From NCBI GenBank assembly GCA_036703315.1, contig DATNPH010000008.1:46340-110339 (forward strand): a DNA stretch of 64,000 nt. The letters are read 5' to 3'. Below, one piece after another: positions 9,863 to 18,443 of this stretch (position 1 is the first letter of the stretch; each line of letters starts with the position of its first letter). The position numbers were made by a program, and so were the translations under genes. The notes beneath the pieces were generated by a model. The model was not told where the DNA came from, did not search any database, and worked only from the letters and a program-made list of their open reading frames with translations. This stretch comes from DATNPH01 sp036703315 (GTDB lineage Bacteria; Cyanobacteriota; Cyanobacteriia; Cyanobacteriales; Coleofasciculaceae).

Positions 9863-10537
9863 ATGCCTTTTTCTGTACAGAAAGATTACACTCAGCTGTT
9901 GCAACCATTAATGCAACGCCTGGGTTTTTCTAGTTACAAACAACTCAGTCGAAGTGCGGGGATTTCAGAAAAGCAGTTGAGACGTTTGCGTAGTGGGGAG
10001 ATATCCCAACTGCGAGTAGAGACTTTGTTAAAGCTTTCTCAAGCCTTGCAGATGTCGGTTAGTGAATTGCTAACAACCTTTTCGTCAGATTCTACCCTCC
10101 TGACTTCTCCAGTTGACGAGGGGGAAGCCCTTTCATTAGAAGCATTGAGACAAGAGTATCAACGGCTACAACAGCAACTGGAAAACCAGCGAGAGACTCT
10201 AATGCAGGAGTTTCAGCAGTCGAGTTTACAAGTGCTGGAATCCTGGCTGGTACAATGGCCTACCGCTGCTTATGCCGCACAACAAAATCAGCAGTTACCA
10301 GCAGCAAGACTGTTACCCTTGGTTCGACCAGTAGAGCAGTTACTGCAAGAATGGGGAGTAGAAGCGATCGCCTCCGTTGGATCAGAACTTCCCTATGACC
10401 CCCAATCGCATCAACTCATGGAGGGGACAGCCCAGCCTGGAGACTTAGTAAAAGTCCGTTATACAGGCTATCGCCTCCAAGGTAAACTCCTATACCGTGC
10501 TAAAGTTAGCCCGACTAGCAATGCTAACAAAGTCTGA
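9863..10537 (+). CDS. Helix-turn-helix protein with a GrpE-like C-terminal domain
   Basis: 224 residues from the ATG at 9863, preceded by AAGGA at 8 bases; an upstream ATG at 9830 lies in the hairpin and has no ribosome-binding site. Residues ~22-72 are an XRE-like HTH (YKQLSRSAGISEKQLRRLRS). Residues ~92-125 form a Gln/Glu-rich coiled coil. Residues ~150-217 resemble the C-terminal beta domain of GrpE, the DnaK nucleotide exchange factor (VEAIASVGSELPYDP, then VRYTGYRLQGKLLYRAKV). The coiled coil followed by a beta domain repeats the GrpE order. I infer a DNA-binding protein that may couple to a DnaK-type chaperone. It lies between two dps genes. Confidence 0.72.
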   Translation: MPFSVQKDYTQLLQPLMQRLGFSSYKQLSRSAGISEKQLRRLRSGEISQLRVETLLKLSQALQMSVSELLTTFSSDSTLLTSPVDEGEALSLEALRQEYQRLQQQLENQRETLMQEFQQSSLQVLESWLVQWPTAAYAAQQNQQLPAARLLPLVRPVEQLLQEWGVEAIASVGSELPYDPQSHQLMEGTAQPGDLVKVRYTGYRLQGKLLYRAKVSPTSNANKV

Positions 10538-10667
10538 TTTTTTCTAATTCTGTACCCTCAAGGCTTAGTCCTATCGACTGAGTCGATGCTCTCTCATTTG
10601 ATTGATGCTACTTTTGTGTAGATTTGTTGCACTAGATAGAGTGACAAATTGCGGAGAACACAAAATT

Positions 10668-11210
10668 ATGCGTCCGTTAAATATAGGTTTATCAGAAGAG
10701 CAGCGCCAAGGCGTAATTGATTTGTTGAATCACGACATCTCAGATGCGTATCTGCTGTTGATCAAAACGAAAAAGTACCACTGGGATGTTGTTGGACCCC
10801 AATTCCGCTCCCTGCATCAACTATGGGAAGAACACTATACAGCGTTGACGGAAACCATTGATGCTATTGCAGAGCGGGTTCGTGCCTTGGGTGGTTATCC
10901 AGTCGGTACAGCTGAAGGCTTTTTGAAATACGCTTCTATCAAAGAAGATGCGGGTTCTCTTCCCAACGCTTATGGAATGGTAGAAAACCTAGTAGCAGAT
11001 CATGAGCAAGTTATCCGCAATCTGCGCCAACACGTCGATCAGTGTGGTGAACAATTCCACGACCAAGGTACCGCTGATTTCCTCACCGGACTTATGGAAG
11101 GGCATGAGCAAATGGCTTGGATGCTGCGTTCCTTCATCGAAGGGGAATCAATTCAGCCAGACGGTAGGCTATCGGCAGAAGGTCTTAAGGTTCCCGTTGA
11201 AATGAAGTAA
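10668..11210 (+). CDS. Dps-family ferritin (second copy)
   Basis: 180 residues from the ATG at 10668, preceded by GGAG; the ATG at 10602 would add 22 residues lacking family character. Ferroxidase residues are visible as His in YHWDVVG, His in SLHQLW, and Asp and Glu in IDAIAERV. Compared with the first Dps it has a longer C-terminal tail (GESIQPDGRLSAEGLKVPVEMK). Identity with the first copy is limited, so this is an old paralogue and not a recent duplication. A strong terminator follows at 11314. Confidence 0.9.
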   Translation: MRPLNIGLSEEQRQGVIDLLNHDISDAYLLLIKTKKYHWDVVGPQFRSLHQLWEEHYTALTETIDAIAERVRALGGYPVGTAEGFLKYASIKEDAGSLPNAYGMVENLVADHEQVIRNLRQHVDQCGEQFHDQGTADFLTGLMEGHEQMAWMLRSFIEGESIQPDGRLSAEGLKVPVEMK

Positions 11211-11313
11211 GTAATACCATTTGGGTAAATATCCGTCACAACTCAACTGTTAGCAGTTAGCGTTTATCGGTATGTGACACTTATAAACCGAAATGGTATA
11301 AATTAGAGTGCTT

Positions 11314-11343
11314 AGGAGGTGGGAGTTTTTCCACCTCCTTTTG
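11314..11343 (+). terminator. Rho-independent terminator after the second dps gene
   Basis: AGGAGGTGG (11314-11322) pairs perfectly with CCACCTCCT (11331-11339) around an 8-base loop, and the descending arm runs into TTTT. It lies about 100 bp after the dps stop. The intervening DNA contains a longer-range ATACCATTT/AAATGGTAT inverted pair. Confidence 0.8.
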
Positions 11344-11472
11344 TGTAGGGCAATCGCCTCATACAGCCAAGGCACTAAAAAGTAGTTCCGTTGACGTTCT
11401 TCCTATGCCTAAAGGGTATGGCTCTGAGACAATAGTGGACTACGTAGCTCTTACTGAAACAGGAGTTTTACA

Positions 11473-12132
11473 ATGCGGTTACAACGATTCATGGGGTTGG
11501 TAATGACTAGTTTGAGTATCGCAATTTTTGCGATCGCAGGATACACTCAACCCAGTAAGCTTGATGCCAATACCCAATCCAGCCAACCGATTGCTCAAAC
11601 CGAGCAACCTGCACCTACTACTCAACCTCAAGAACGTCCAGCTGATGTACCTTATGTACCAACGCCGAACGAAGTTGTAATCGAAATGCTCAAACTCGCC
11701 AATGTGACGGGTGACGATATTCTCTATGACCTCGGCAGTGGGGATGGACGTATTCCGATTACAGCCGCACAAAAATTTGGCACTCGTGGTATTGGCGTAG
11801 AAATTAATCCGAAGCTCGTCGAGGAAAGTAGAGCAAACGCTGAAAAAGCTGGTGTAGCTGACCGTGTCAAGTTCTTACAACAAGACCTTTTCAAGACTGA
11901 CCTGAGTGATGCCACAGTAGTGACGCTCTTTCTAATGTCTCACGTCAACCTGAAGCTCCGACCCAAGCTTATCGGGGAACTCAAACCGGGTACTCGCATT
12001 GTCTCACATACCTTTCACTTAGGAGAATGGAAACCTGAGCGTGTGGTGCAGGTGCAGGAACTCAATTCAACTCGTGCCGCCACGCTTTACTACTGGGTTG
12101 TTCCTAAGAGTATCCCACCAAATTTGCAGTAA
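11473..12132 (+). CDS. Predicted exported SAM-dependent methyltransferase-like protein
   Basis: 219 residues; the start ATG follows CAGGAG. Residues ~1-25 are a signal-peptide-like segment (MTSLSIAIFAIAGYTQ). A Gln/Pro/Thr-rich linker (~30-60) follows, then a class I methyltransferase core: VPYVPTPNEVVIEMLKLA, motif I DLGSGDGR, and an acidic strand-2 end GIGVEINP. The catalytic-loop region reads FLMSHVNLKLRPKL. Methyltransferases behind a signal peptide are unusual because SAM is cytoplasmic; the segment may instead be a membrane anchor with the domain facing the cytoplasm. The substrate is unknown. Confidence 0.75.
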   Translation: MRLQRFMGLVMTSLSIAIFAIAGYTQPSKLDANTQSSQPIAQTEQPAPTTQPQERPADVPYVPTPNEVVIEMLKLANVTGDDILYDLGSGDGRIPITAAQKFGTRGIGVEINPKLVEESRANAEKAGVADRVKFLQQDLFKTDLSDATVVTLFLMSHVNLKLRPKLIGELKPGTRIVSHTFHLGEWKPERVVQVQELNSTRAATLYYWVVPKSIPPNLQ

Positions 12133-12215
12133 TTGGTAATTGGTAATGGGATTGAAAAGAAGCTATTAGTCATTGACCATTAGCCATTAGTAAGCAACCC
12201 AGATTTATTTGTAGT

Positions 12216-12989
12216 TCATACAGACGAGAAAGGATCTATCCATCGGAGAATTTCTCGTTTGAGTTCATTTAAGTCGCGATAAACTTCTTGCTTCATCCAC
12301 TGACCAAAAGCGTCAATTGGAGTAAATACTGAACCGGATTTCCAGCTGACATCTTGCCCCAGAGGTGTAAGATGATTGCCTCGTAGCGTCTGAACAGCGA
12401 TCATTTCGGGGAAGCGTTCTTGCAAAACTGGGGTCAAGCTAGTGGTTTGGTCAATATCGTCGTTAGTGAATTTAATTAATAAATTGCGGCGGACAGTGTA
12501 GTGCTGAGCAATTAGCGCATTGGTTTCTAGTGGTGATGGCGTAAACTCAACGTTGAATGCCGGACTGATGTTGATCTGCTCAACAAAGGGAATAGCACGC
12601 ATCGCTGGATAATTATTAAAAGAAATCAGGATATTACCAGCGCGTTCTATCGGGAAGAGGCTGCCGATGAGCAAATGCAGCTTGCAACCCATACTGTGCC
12701 CTACACCATATATAGGTATATAGCGTTTGGTTAAAACGGATCTTGCCTGTAAGCGCTCTACAGTAGTCTCGAAGCGGTTGAGTACTTCTCTGGCGATCGC
12801 CGTATGATTCAGGGTATTTACAAACGGCGTCGCAATAACTGCATACCCCTGACGCGCCATTTGTTCAAGTAACCACCGATAGGTTACCTGAGGTGCCGTC
12901 GCCACAAAAGCCCCACCGAGGAAGTGTACGATGCCAGTAGTACGCGGCGGAATTAAAACCCAGTTACTAGATACTTCTTGCCAGTCCAT
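12216..12989 (-). CDS. DUF1350-family alpha/beta-hydrolase-like protein
   Basis: 257 residues. The start (WVLIPPRTTGIVHFLGGAFV) and the internal VGHSMGCKLHLLIGSLF and SFNNYPA segments match the DUF1350 family of cyanobacteria and plastids. GHSMG is a lipase-like nucleophile elbow with Ser in the expected position, but the family has no established reaction. There is no signal peptide. It is a lone gene on the minus strand between an exported methyltransferase and a nuclease gene. Confidence 0.85.
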   Translation of the reverse strand: MDWQEVSSNWVLIPPRTTGIVHFLGGAFVATAPQVTYRWLLEQMARQGYAVIATPFVNTLNHTAIAREVLNRFETTVERLQARSVLTKRYIPIYGVGHSMGCKLHLLIGSLFPIERAGNILISFNNYPAMRAIPFVEQINISPAFNVEFTPSPLETNALIAQHYTVRRNLLIKFTNDDIDQTTSLTPVLQERFPEMIAVQTLRGNHLTPLGQDVSWKSGSVFTPIDAFGQWMKQEVYRDLNELKREILRWIDPFSSV

Positions 12990-13110
12990 TCAGAGATTGC
13001 GTAGTGAATAATTTAATTTTAAAAATTCGTTTTGAGTGGGAGAGGGCGATCATATATTAACTCGCTGTCTGCCTTGAAAAGAGCAGGGGGAGCAGGGGGA
13101 GAGGAGTTTT

Positions 13111-13232
13111 CATTTCTTTGTTGTGAGCAATCGCTCATAGTGCCTAACTTGAAAATACCCAGTAGTCAGTGGTGAGGGGTGAGTGGAGAAGAGAGATTTT
13201 CATTCTTCATTGTGTATAAAACTTATAGGCGT
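13111..13232. repeat. Dispersed intergenic repeat copy (palindromic GAGCAATCGCTC core)
   Basis: The stretch beginning TTTCATTTCTTTGTTGTGAG, followed by a GAGCAATCGCTC palindrome and then a GAGATTTTCATTCTTCATTG box, is matched in order by 42568-42690 (TTTTCATCCTTTGGTTGTGG, GGGCAATTGCCC, then a CCCTTCATGCTTGTGTTGTG box). The second box alone is matched at 21399-21445. It is intergenic at all three sites. It is probably a cyanobacterial interspersed repeat of unknown role. Confidence 0.55.
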
Positions 13233-13915
13233 CTACCTTGCTGTTTCCCAAAAATGGCAACTCGCTGCTCCCACTGCTGCCAATAACTCTGCATTGCTTC
13301 TAAATCAAACCAGAACACCTCAGCAGACATACCTGGAATTGCCACAACAATTACAGCATGTTCCAGGCTTATCCCGTAGGCTTGATAAGAGTGATTAACA
13401 GCACTAGAGTAAGCAGCCATTTGCAGCGGATAATCGTAAAGTCGATCTACTGAACCTTTAGGCTTGTCTGCGGTTTTCCACTCACACAGGCAGGAAACCC
13501 CCCTGAAGTTAGCAACGCAGTCTACTATTCCGGCATAGCCCAAGTCATAGTTGAAAACCGTGCCTTCCACTAGCCTAATAGTATCGATATCTTGCAAGAC
13601 TGGCTCTATACTCTCCCAGTAAGGAAGGATAGCATCAGGACAAGGAGAATCTTTCCCCTCTAGGTAGCGCTGAATTTGCTTATGGGTTCCCGTACCGCGA
13701 CGGGAAGCTGCTCCCGAAATTTGGTTGGCTTCAGCTACTCCAACTCGCTGCCGCCAATTGAACAACCTCTCTCTATCCTCTTGTGGCTTAGTCGCGTTGA
13801 GAATGGTTGTAACACTTGGGAGTTTAGTTCCCCGGCTATCAACATAATATTGTTTCCCGTTCTCCCGAACTTGTTTAGCGCTATGACGAGGAAGTAGTAA
13901 AGTATCGGATGGCAT
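13223..13915 (-). CDS. PD-(D/E)XK nuclease-like protein
   Basis: 230 residues. The core reads GYAGIVDCVANF, then CEWKTADKPK, which is the D...(D/E)xK metal-binding arrangement of the RecB/Cas4/MGME1-like PD-(D/E)XK superfamily. It is followed by a helix with DYPLQMAAYSSAVN, the usual Q-x-AAY motif. The N-terminal part (SVTTILNATKPQEDRERLFNWRQRVG) resembles MGME1-type exonucleases. It is probably a DNA-processing nuclease and a stand-alone gene. There is no Cys cluster as in Cas4 and no cas gene nearby. Confidence 0.8.
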   Translation of the reverse strand: MPSDTLLLPRHSAKQVRENGKQYYVDSRGTKLPSVTTILNATKPQEDRERLFNWRQRVGVAEANQISGAASRRGTGTHKQIQRYLEGKDSPCPDAILPYWESIEPVLQDIDTIRLVEGTVFNYDLGYAGIVDCVANFRGVSCLCEWKTADKPKGSVDRLYDYPLQMAAYSSAVNHSYQAYGISLEHAVIVVAIPGMSAEVFWFDLEAMQSYWQQWEQRVAIFGKQQGRRL

Positions 13916-14407
13916 TGACTTGTATCTTTCCTACAGCACTTGCTGTGGTAGTTGGCATTGCGGCTTTTATGGCGTCGCAAACCAATGAGTAAGAGAAAAT
14001 CCTGTAAAGACGGTAAAGTAGTTCAGCTGTTTTCAGGACATTTTTGGGATTGCCTGGGGACAAACGTAAGATTAAATCTTGAAGTCAGCACAACTTATTG
14101 CTTAGGTGAGCAGATTATTTTTGCTGCCACCCGAAAAAAAACCAGAAGACGACGGAATTATTTAATCAAGAGGCAGTGCGACTGTATGAATTGAGCAGGC
14201 CTGGGCAGATTCTTAAATTATACGCTCATTTCACTCAAGAATAATCGCCTCTAGAGTGAGGACTGATTTTGTTTAGATATTGTTCGGTGTGTAGCCAAAT
14301 TTAATACCTCAACCCGCTCCTACAATAAGATGTGTTTTGATGTGAAACCCTAGGCTTTGAAGAAAGCGCTAAGGTTTAGTAAAAGTAGCAAAGTACAAGA
14401 GGTAGCA
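13916..14407. other. Gene-poor stretch of about 490 bp
   Basis: Short frames exist on both strands (for example an 80-codon plus-strand frame from 13952 that is basic and lacks a ribosome-binding site), but none has a convincing start or family resemblance. The segment must contain the promoters for the nuclease gene and for the Uma2 gene. I see no RNA gene or terminator. Confidence 0.5.
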
Positions 14408-14995
14408 ATGGTAGCTGCTAAAGTTATCTCAAATAAATCCAAACACATCTCTTTAGAAGACTGGATGGAAAATCCCCCTGTTGGCACAGAATGGGTGGAT
14501 GGAAAACTGGTTGACAAACATGCAATAGATTGGGTGGATGAGGAAGCCGTTGAGAGAAGTGGGATGACGCTCAAGCATAGTCGGATTCAGGGGAATCTCT
14601 ACTTTTACTGGAGAAGTTACATGAATTCCAGTGGACAAGGAGGAGAAATTTATACAGAAGCTCCCTGTCGCACCAACAAGCAAGGTCGTTCTCCTGATGT
14701 TGCCTATCTCCCACCAGAACTAGTTGCACAATATGGGGATGCTAAAGTATTGCCTCAAAGTTTTCCGCTGAGTGCAGAGATTGTTTCACCTACGGATTTT
14801 GCTGAAGATGTTATTGCTAAAGCTCAAGAATATTTGGAGTCTGGGGGTGAAGAAGTCTGGCTAGTTTTTCCTGAAAGTCGTTGGATTATTGTGATTACTC
14901 AAAATCAGAGATTTGTGTTTATTTCTGGTGAAGTTGTTAGCACTCAAACTGTATTACTAGGTTTCAGTGTAGCCGTTGATGAATTATTAGCTTGA
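14408..14995 (+). CDS. Uma2-family (DUF820) putative endonuclease
   Basis: 195 residues from the ATG at 14408, preceded by GAGGT; a TTG at 14357 would add 17 residues with no family match. The Uma2 pattern is clear: SLEDWMENPPVGTEWVDGKLV at the start, SPDVAYL, then LSAEIVSPTD and KAQEYLESGGEEVWLVFP. In this PD-(D/E)XK family the acidic residues in SPDV and AEI are catalytic candidates. The family is expanded in cyanobacteria, and its natural role is unresolved. Confidence 0.88.
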   Translation: MVAAKVISNKSKHISLEDWMENPPVGTEWVDGKLVDKHAIDWVDEEAVERSGMTLKHSRIQGNLYFYWRSYMNSSGQGGEIYTEAPCRTNKQGRSPDVAYLPPELVAQYGDAKVLPQSFPLSAEIVSPTDFAEDVIAKAQEYLESGGEEVWLVFPESRWIIVITQNQRFVFISGEVVSTQTVLLGFSVAVDELLA

Positions 14996-15145
14996 ATAGT
15001 CTAGGAAGAATCAAGTCAAAAATTTTTCAGACTTCATCCTTAAAGAGCTGTCGCTGCGTCTGCTATGCTGCTAGCGCACGCAAAGCGATAGCGGTAGCGA
15101 CGTAAGGAGCGTTTGCGCAGCAGGACGCTAACACAATTCATACTT

Positions 15146-16993
15146 TTATTGATATCCCGCCGCTTGAAGCGAGAACAGTCGAGCATAACGTCCTCCAAGT
15201 TGCAATAACTCCTCGTGACTCCCTTGCTCAATGATTTTTCCGCCTGTCATGACCACAATTTTGTCAGCCATTCGCACCGTAGAGAAGCGGTGGGAAATTA
15301 AAACAACCATCTGATTCTGAGTAATGGTACGAAAGTGGTCAAAGATGCGCACCTCTGCCTCCGCATCCATTGCTGCTGTTGGTTCATCAAGTACCAGGAT
15401 ATCTGCACCCGAACGCATAAACGCTCGCGATAGGGCAATTTTCTGCCATTGACCACCCGAAAGTTCTTGTCCTCCCTTGAACCATCGACCCAACTGAGTG
15501 CCGAAGCCTTCCGGCATTACCTCAATGAAAGGTCGAGCCATGCCTTTCTCGGCAGCCACTTCCCAGCGTGCTTCGTCTTCCAAGTATTCCACATCTCCTA
15601 CGCCCACATTTTCACCAACTGTGAACTGGTAGCGGACAAAGTCTTGGAATATCACGCCAATTCGTCTGCGTAGCACCTCAATGTCCCACTCCCGCAAATC
15701 TAGACCATCTAGGAGGATGCGCCCTGAATCGGGTATGTAGAGCCTAGTCAAGAGCTTAATCAGGGTGGTCTTGCCAGAACCATTTTCACCCACGATCGCT
15801 AATTTTTCTCCCGGTTTCAGGTGGAGAGAGACGCCGTTCAAGGCAGGTTTAGGACTTCCTGGATAGGTGAAAGACACCTTCTCGAAGCGCATTCCATCCC
15901 CTGGAATCAAACCCCTAGTCGCTTTACCGATCTGCTTCGGAACCTCTTGCTCTAGAAACTCGTAGAGGTTAGAGAGATACAGATTATCCTCATACATCCC
16001 GCCAATCGAAGTTAGCGCGCCGGTGAAGGTGGACTGCCCTTGCCGGAAAACTATCAGGTACATCGTCATGTCCCCTAAGGAAATGCGACCGAAGATAGTT
16101 TCCACCACAATCCAGGCATAGGCAGCGTAGAATGTGGCAGTACTGAGCAAGCCCAGCAAGTAGCCCCAAAATCCTCGGCGAATGGTGAGGTCACGATCTT
16201 CGTCGTAGAGTCGATTAAAGATACTGCGGTAGCGTTGCAGCATCGTTGACCCAAGCTGATAAAGTTGAACCTCCTTGGCGTAGTCTTCTCTAGCAATCAA
16301 GGTTTCTAAATAATGCTGCTGTCTGGTTTCTGGCGATCGCCAACGGAACAAACGAAACGCTTCCCCAGCAAAGCGAGTCTCGGCAATAAAAGGAGGAATT
16401 GCTGCAATCACCAGTATCGCTACAGCCAAGATTGAAAATTTCAGCAGTAGAGCGCCATAAGTTATCAACGAAAGGGCAGATTGAATTAGTCCAAACGTGC
16501 GCGTTACCAAGGAAAGAGGACGCATTGAGGCTTCGTGCCGCGCCTGATTCATCTTGTCATAAAACTCTGAGTCCTCGAAGTGGGTGAGGTCTAGTGTCAG
16601 CGCTTTCTCCAGAATCAAGACATTGACCCGTTGACCCAATAGTACCCGCAGCAGTGACTGGCAAACACTAAGACCTCGTTGACTGGCTGCTAGCAACATG
16701 ACCGCGATCGCCTCTAGCCCAACATACCCCAAAGCCGTCCAGCGATGGGCGTCTATGCCTGACTGAGAAGCTAAAACGACGCTATCAACAATCAACTTAC
16801 CGATATAAGCGATCGCTGCTGGTAACAAACCTGCCACCAGAGTCAGAATTGCCAGCATAATCGTTAAGGTGTGGCTGGTCGTCCATACTAATCCCAACGC
16901 TCGTCCACTGTACCGAAACACCGAAAGAGACTGACGCAGTTCCCGCGCCGGAAATCTCAACCTCAGAAAGTTGCGTTTTTTTTCTCTGCTCAT
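15146..16993 (-). CDS. ABC exporter, fused membrane and ATPase domains
   Basis: 615 residues from the ATG at 16993; an in-frame TTG at 17014 is less likely. A basic N-terminus leads to a six-helix exporter domain (~35-340), then an ATPase with Walker A GENGSGKTT, signature ELSGGQWQK, Walker B ILVLDEPTAAMD and the H-loop LISHRFSTV. It acts as a homodimeric or heterodimeric half-transporter in the plasma membrane. The substrate cannot be told; Trp in the signature motif and the Y/F-rich membrane part give no clear hint. It lies 48 bp downstream of the Nif3-like gene's start-distal end on the same strand, so co-transcription is possible. Confidence 0.92.
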   Translation of the reverse strand: MSREKKRNFLRLRFPARELRQSLSVFRYSGRALGLVWTTSHTLTIMLAILTLVAGLLPAAIAYIGKLIVDSVVLASQSGIDAHRWTALGYVGLEAIAVMLLAASQRGLSVCQSLLRVLLGQRVNVLILEKALTLDLTHFEDSEFYDKMNQARHEASMRPLSLVTRTFGLIQSALSLITYGALLLKFSILAVAILVIAAIPPFIAETRFAGEAFRLFRWRSPETRQQHYLETLIAREDYAKEVQLYQLGSTMLQRYRSIFNRLYDEDRDLTIRRGFWGYLLGLLSTATFYAAYAWIVVETIFGRISLGDMTMYLIVFRQGQSTFTGALTSIGGMYEDNLYLSNLYEFLEQEVPKQIGKATRGLIPGDGMRFEKVSFTYPGSPKPALNGVSLHLKPGEKLAIVGENGSGKTTLIKLLTRLYIPDSGRILLDGLDLREWDIEVLRRRIGVIFQDFVRYQFTVGENVGVGDVEYLEDEARWEVAAEKGMARPFIEVMPEGFGTQLGRWFKGGQELSGGQWQKIALSRAFMRSGADILVLDEPTAAMDAEAEVRIFDHFRTITQNQMVVLISHRFSTVRMADKIVVMTGGKIIEQGSHEELLQLGGRYARLFSLQAAGYQ

Positions 16994-17040
16994 GTTATTG
17001 GTATAACAAATCAATACTTATGGCAGAGCCAAGCAGTTTT

Positions 17041-17736
17041 TCAGGGCAAAATCACCTCTAGCCCAGACCAACGTTCGCCCATTACCCCAGCAAGCGCTCG
17101 TAATCCCCACTCCTCGCACCGACGATGACCGACGGCAATCACACCAATCCCAGTTTCGAGTAAGGCTACCTCAGCGGGTTGTCTCAACTGTCCGGTGATG
17201 TAAACATCTGCGCCCCGCAATGCTGCTTCACGTACCAAGTCATCTGTCATAGCACCGACTACGGCAACTCGTGAGACGCGATCGCAACTATTCGGATTAG
17301 CTTGGTCTTGTCCCCCAAACACTTCATCAATACAAATACGATACATAGCAAAGCTCTGGGGTGGAATTTCACCAATCATCCCAATCGGTCGTCCTTCCTT
17401 GTGACCTAATACCTCCAAAGCTTCCATCCCCAATACTTCAGCCAATCGGAAATTGAAACCAAGCGTCAGACGCTCGTCAAACGCTAAATGATACGAGACT
17501 ATGCCGACATCAGGTTCTAGTTGCTCTGGTTGAAGCTTCCAAGGTCGATGCAAGAATAGAGCATCTATTTGTCTATCGCTTGCCCATGTACTGAGTTCTG
17601 TCCACGGTTCCAACGCTAACCCAATCCGACTTATGGAGCGCGTTGAGTGCCGATATATCCCCCCTTGGTCATCTCCAAAGCGATGAACGGCGAAATATTG
17701 ATTTAAAAATTGTGCTAGCTCGTCTAAAGACAGCAT
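17041..17736 (-). CDS. Nif3-like (DUF34) dinuclear metal protein
   Basis: 231 residues. The family plan is visible: LDELAQFLNQYF start, a metal-site segment FLHRPWKL in place of the common HHPL, then SYHLAFD, a long insert, and the C-terminal DVYITGQLRQPAEVALLETG and AVGHRRCEEWGLRAL segments. The substitution in the first His motif and the Arg/Cys in GHRRCE may change metal binding. Proteins of this family bind two metal ions; cellular roles are debated (GTP cyclohydrolase-like fold, NAD salvage proposals). The gene starts divergently from the 17842 gene. Confidence 0.82.
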   Translation of the reverse strand: MLSLDELAQFLNQYFAVHRFGDDQGGIYRHSTRSISRIGLALEPWTELSTWASDRQIDALFLHRPWKLQPEQLEPDVGIVSYHLAFDERLTLGFNFRLAEVLGMEALEVLGHKEGRPIGMIGEIPPQSFAMYRICIDEVFGGQDQANPNSCDRVSRVAVVGAMTDDLVREAALRGADVYITGQLRQPAEVALLETGIGVIAVGHRRCEEWGLRALAGVMGERWSGLEVILP

Positions 17737-17841
17737 GGTTGCTTGAAAACCACTACGAGTATTCTGGCAAATTATCGATTAATAATTACTGACAAAAAAA
17801 AAGATTGTTGCGGAAATTGAGTACTATCACAGTATTGGAGA

Positions 17842-18417
17842 TTGAAGGCACTAACCAGAAGAACTCGCGTGATCATTCCAGAGTCAGTCACGTTTGAAGA
17901 AGCGATCACTCTCACCCAGTCGTTGCTGTCCCAAATAGCAACGGGTGAACTCTCTCAGCAAGCAGCTGGTGATGCGATCGCTCAATTAGTCAAAACTGAA
18001 AATGGTGCCAGAGGTTTTTTTGTCACCTACCTAACTTCTGAGGGAACTTTAGCCGATAATCCCTCCCCAGAAGTGATCCAGGCACTACAGTCATCACCCG
18101 ATACCGTGGCAGAACTTTTGGTGAAAAACTTAGCCATGTCATCGGCAATGGCAGTTACTCATCGTCGCAACGGAGACGAACAGAATGCTCAAGGGTCTAA
18201 CCGAGTGCGATCGCGTACTACCCATTTGATAGAACAAGTCGAACTACCTCAGATACGTAAACTAGCGCTAGCCTTACGGGAAAGCGCAGTCACAGGAGCA
18301 GGCACCTACAAAACATTTCTCCATACCTGGGGTTACGATGCCGAGCAACGACAGGTCATCTGTCAAGCACTAGATCGAGTAATTCCTGAAATGGAATCAA
18401 ATCCCAATCCTGACTAA
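17842..18417 (+). CDS. Conserved cyanobacterial protein of unknown function
   Basis: 191 residues if the TTG at 17842 is used; a GTG near 17872 gives a shorter protein starting at VIIPESVTFEEA, and the start is uncertain. The sequence is helical and soluble, with a Glu/Gln/Ala-rich first half (FEEAITLTQSLLSQIATGELSQQAAGDAIAQLV) and a conserved-looking RGFFVTYLT motif. No catalytic signature or membrane segment is visible. It precedes the SbcD gene by 26 bp on the same strand and may be co-transcribed with it, which hints at a DNA-repair link, but that is inference. Confidence 0.7.
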   Translation: MKALTRRTRVIIPESVTFEEAITLTQSLLSQIATGELSQQAAGDAIAQLVKTENGARGFFVTYLTSEGTLADNPSPEVIQALQSSPDTVAELLVKNLAMSSAMAVTHRRNGDEQNAQGSNRVRSRTTHLIEQVELPQIRKLALALRESAVTGAGTYKTFLHTWGYDAEQRQVICQALDRVIPEMESNPNPD

Positions 18418-18443
18418 TGACTAATGACCAATGACTAAACTAC

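Noticed and set aside
13223..13915. Cas4 and a CRISPR locus
   Set aside because: There is no Cys cluster for an Fe-S centre, no other cas gene and no repeat-spacer array.
13952..14194. 80-codon basic protein
   Set aside because: No ribosome-binding site and no family pattern; lies in a promoter region.
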